Of a stretch of 64,000 bases of DNA, positions 63,188 to 64,000 are shown in pieces. Below the pieces are notes generated by a model. The model saw nothing but the letters and a program-made list of their open reading frames with translations, was not told the origin of the DNA and made no database searches. A program made the translations under genes and the position numbers. Each line of letters opens with the position of its first letter. Position 1 is the stretch's first letter. Source of the DNA: Paenibacillus thermotolerans (GTDB lineage: Bacteria > Bacillota > Bacilli > Paenibacillales > YIM-B00363); NCBI RefSeq assembly GCF_028745515.1, contig NZ_JAQZSG010000006.1:62001-126000 (forward strand), written 5' to 3'.

Positions 63188-64000
63188 ATGTATTCGCCCC
63201 TTTACTATTGAGTATAAGTTATGAATACGTCTTATACCTTGATTTTATTGGGGCGACGAAACGGTGTCAATACTCTAAAGTTATGATTGCGTTGAGTGTC
63301 CAGCGTCACAATTAACGCTTACAAAACGACATATTGAAGCGGGAACGGCGCCACCACTTCGCCGTTTCTACGCATTGCATAAGGCAACCTCCCGTGGAAA
63401 GGCGTCGGCATATTGTCGGCGTCTTCTCGTCGTTTAAGGGAAGGGGCTACCACCGGGGGGGCTAGGGGGTGTTTTGTTGCCGAAAGTGCCTTTACAATTT
63501 GCGTATTATTTTCGGAAAACGAGGTTTTAATTAAAAGATTTAGCGATGTATCGCCATGACTGTCATTTGTATTGACAGTCAAAGCTGCGTTGGTTTGAAC
63601 GCTGAGCCCTCTAGCGATAGGTACTAAGGATTCCTTAGCCCCTTGTTATCTTATTCAACGTTAAGGGATAGGCCGGGGACAACGTATTTATTACGCTGCC
63701 CTAATGAGCTTCTAATTTTGTTTATAAGGCGCCTTTTTCTCGCCCCGGCATCTTTACTCTCCCCGACCGTTAAATGCCTAAAATAGCCGTTTTTTGACCC
63801 TCATATACGTCTTCCAACGATGGGTATTGGGTAGCGGTAAGGGGGATGCCAGGGGGAGCCGGGGCGGTGACAAAAACGAAACATAAACGCAAAGAATACG
63901 TACCATAGCGTCACAAACGAAGTCATATCAAAGACATAATGATTCGAACGTTCCCCGACGTTCCCCGGCGTAATCCCCGACGCCATCCCAACGATATCCC
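63188..64000. other. AT-rich to mixed region at the window end, no firm gene
   Basis: A minus-strand frame at 63319-63582 (TTG start, 87 residues) and one at 63801-63986 have no good ribosome binding site or recognisable family. The region contains a 25-base inverted repeat at 63557-63581, a GCGAT/ATCGC palindrome at about 63543-63554, and G/C-run-rich sequence with repeated TCCCCGACG words near 63949-64000. Confidence 0.45.
63557..63581. repeat. 25-base inverted repeat with 9-bp arms
   Basis: TGACTGTCA (63557-63565) and TGACAGTCA (63573-63581) flank TTTGTAT. Arm length and spacing fit a dimeric protein-binding site. Confidence 0.7.

Larger units (their letters stand above)
56440..64000 (+). 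mobile_element. Skin-like sigK intervening element (left part)
   Basis: From the sigK break to the window end the DNA is visibly more AT-rich and its genes are accessory: a SpoIVCA-like large serine recombinase, an m5C methyltransferase, a predicted restriction endonuclease, Vsr, a helix-turn-helix micro-gene, a small serine resolvase and unknown short genes. No structural phage genes or arsenic operon (both present in B. subtilis skin) occur in this part. The right boundary and the 3' sigK half were not reached, so total length is unknown (at least about 7.5 kb). Confidence 0.85.

Noticed and set aside
63319..63582. 87-residue minus-strand frame near the window end
   Set aside because: Its TTG start lies at the edge of the 25-base inverted repeat, no ribosome binding site precedes it, and no family is recognisable.
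63801..63986. 61-residue minus-strand frame at the right edge
   Set aside because: No ribosome binding site, and the repeat-like G/C-run sequence makes coding doubtful; it cannot be judged without sequence beyond the window.

Overview
This window is a chromosomal segment of an endospore-forming Firmicute, most likely family Paenibacillaceae (Paenibacillus/Cohnella-like). I infer this from the Bacillales order of the housekeeping genes (spoVB-comN-secD-secF, recJ-apt-relA-dtd, hisS-aspS-tcdA-rarA, cymR-cysteine desulfurase-mnmA, alaS-ireB-ruvX-DUF1292-mltG), from sporulation genes (spoVB, sigK), from strong AGGAGG-type ribosome binding sites with frequent TTG/GTG starts, and from backbone DNA clearly richer in G+C than Bacillus subtilis. 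Species cannot be fixed from the sequence alone.

Layout. 1-5034: the 5' part of spoVB (minus strand, cut by the window edge), comN, separate secD and secF genes, and a cation diffusion facilitator. 5122-12299: recJ-apt, a convergent uracil permease, relA and dtd. 12300-13560: about 1.2 kb without a convincing gene, full of short palindromic repeats. 13637-20925: hemZ, a T-box-controlled hisS-aspS pair, tcdA and rarA. 21032-23101: an agr-like quorum-sensing cassette (kinase-less sensor, agrB, a 44-residue agrD-like peptide) and a CPBP protease, lying between rarA and cymR. 23167-33281: mnmA, cymR, cysteine desulfurase, a zinc-ribbon protein, an AI-2E family transporter, T-box-alaS, ireB, ruvX, two DUF1292-type genes and mltG. 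33403-49291: accessory and signalling genes: chemoreceptor, penicillin-binding protein, polysaccharide deacetylase, hybrid GGDEF-histidine kinase, a small divergent gene with a leader hairpin, CorA, sugar isomerase/oxidoreductase/AraC group, DUF5317 protein, twin 35-residue peptides, a GGDEF+HD-GYP protein and a YetF-like protein. 49338-55957: a nirB-nirD-nirC nitrite operon facing an ANTAR regulator, a TrpD-like gene and a lipoprotein. 56107-64000: the 5' half of sigK, interrupted at the codons where the B. subtilis skin element interrupts it, followed by an AT-richer element that runs off the window.

The most informative regulatory find is the nirB leader. It holds two adjacent hairpins whose six-base loops both fit the ANTAR-binding rule (A at position 1, G at position 4), and the second overlaps an intrinsic terminator. 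The ANTAR-protein gene is next door in divergent orientation. Together they form a complete predicted antitermination circuit.

The sigK element encodes a SpoIVCA-like large serine recombinase, expected to excise it in the mother cell. It also carries a cytosine-5 methyltransferase, a predicted PD-(D/E)XK restriction enzyme and a Vsr mismatch endonuclease, a small serine resolvase and several small unknown genes. A developmentally excised element therefore carries a restriction-modification cassette. The right end of the element and the 3' half of sigK are outside the window.
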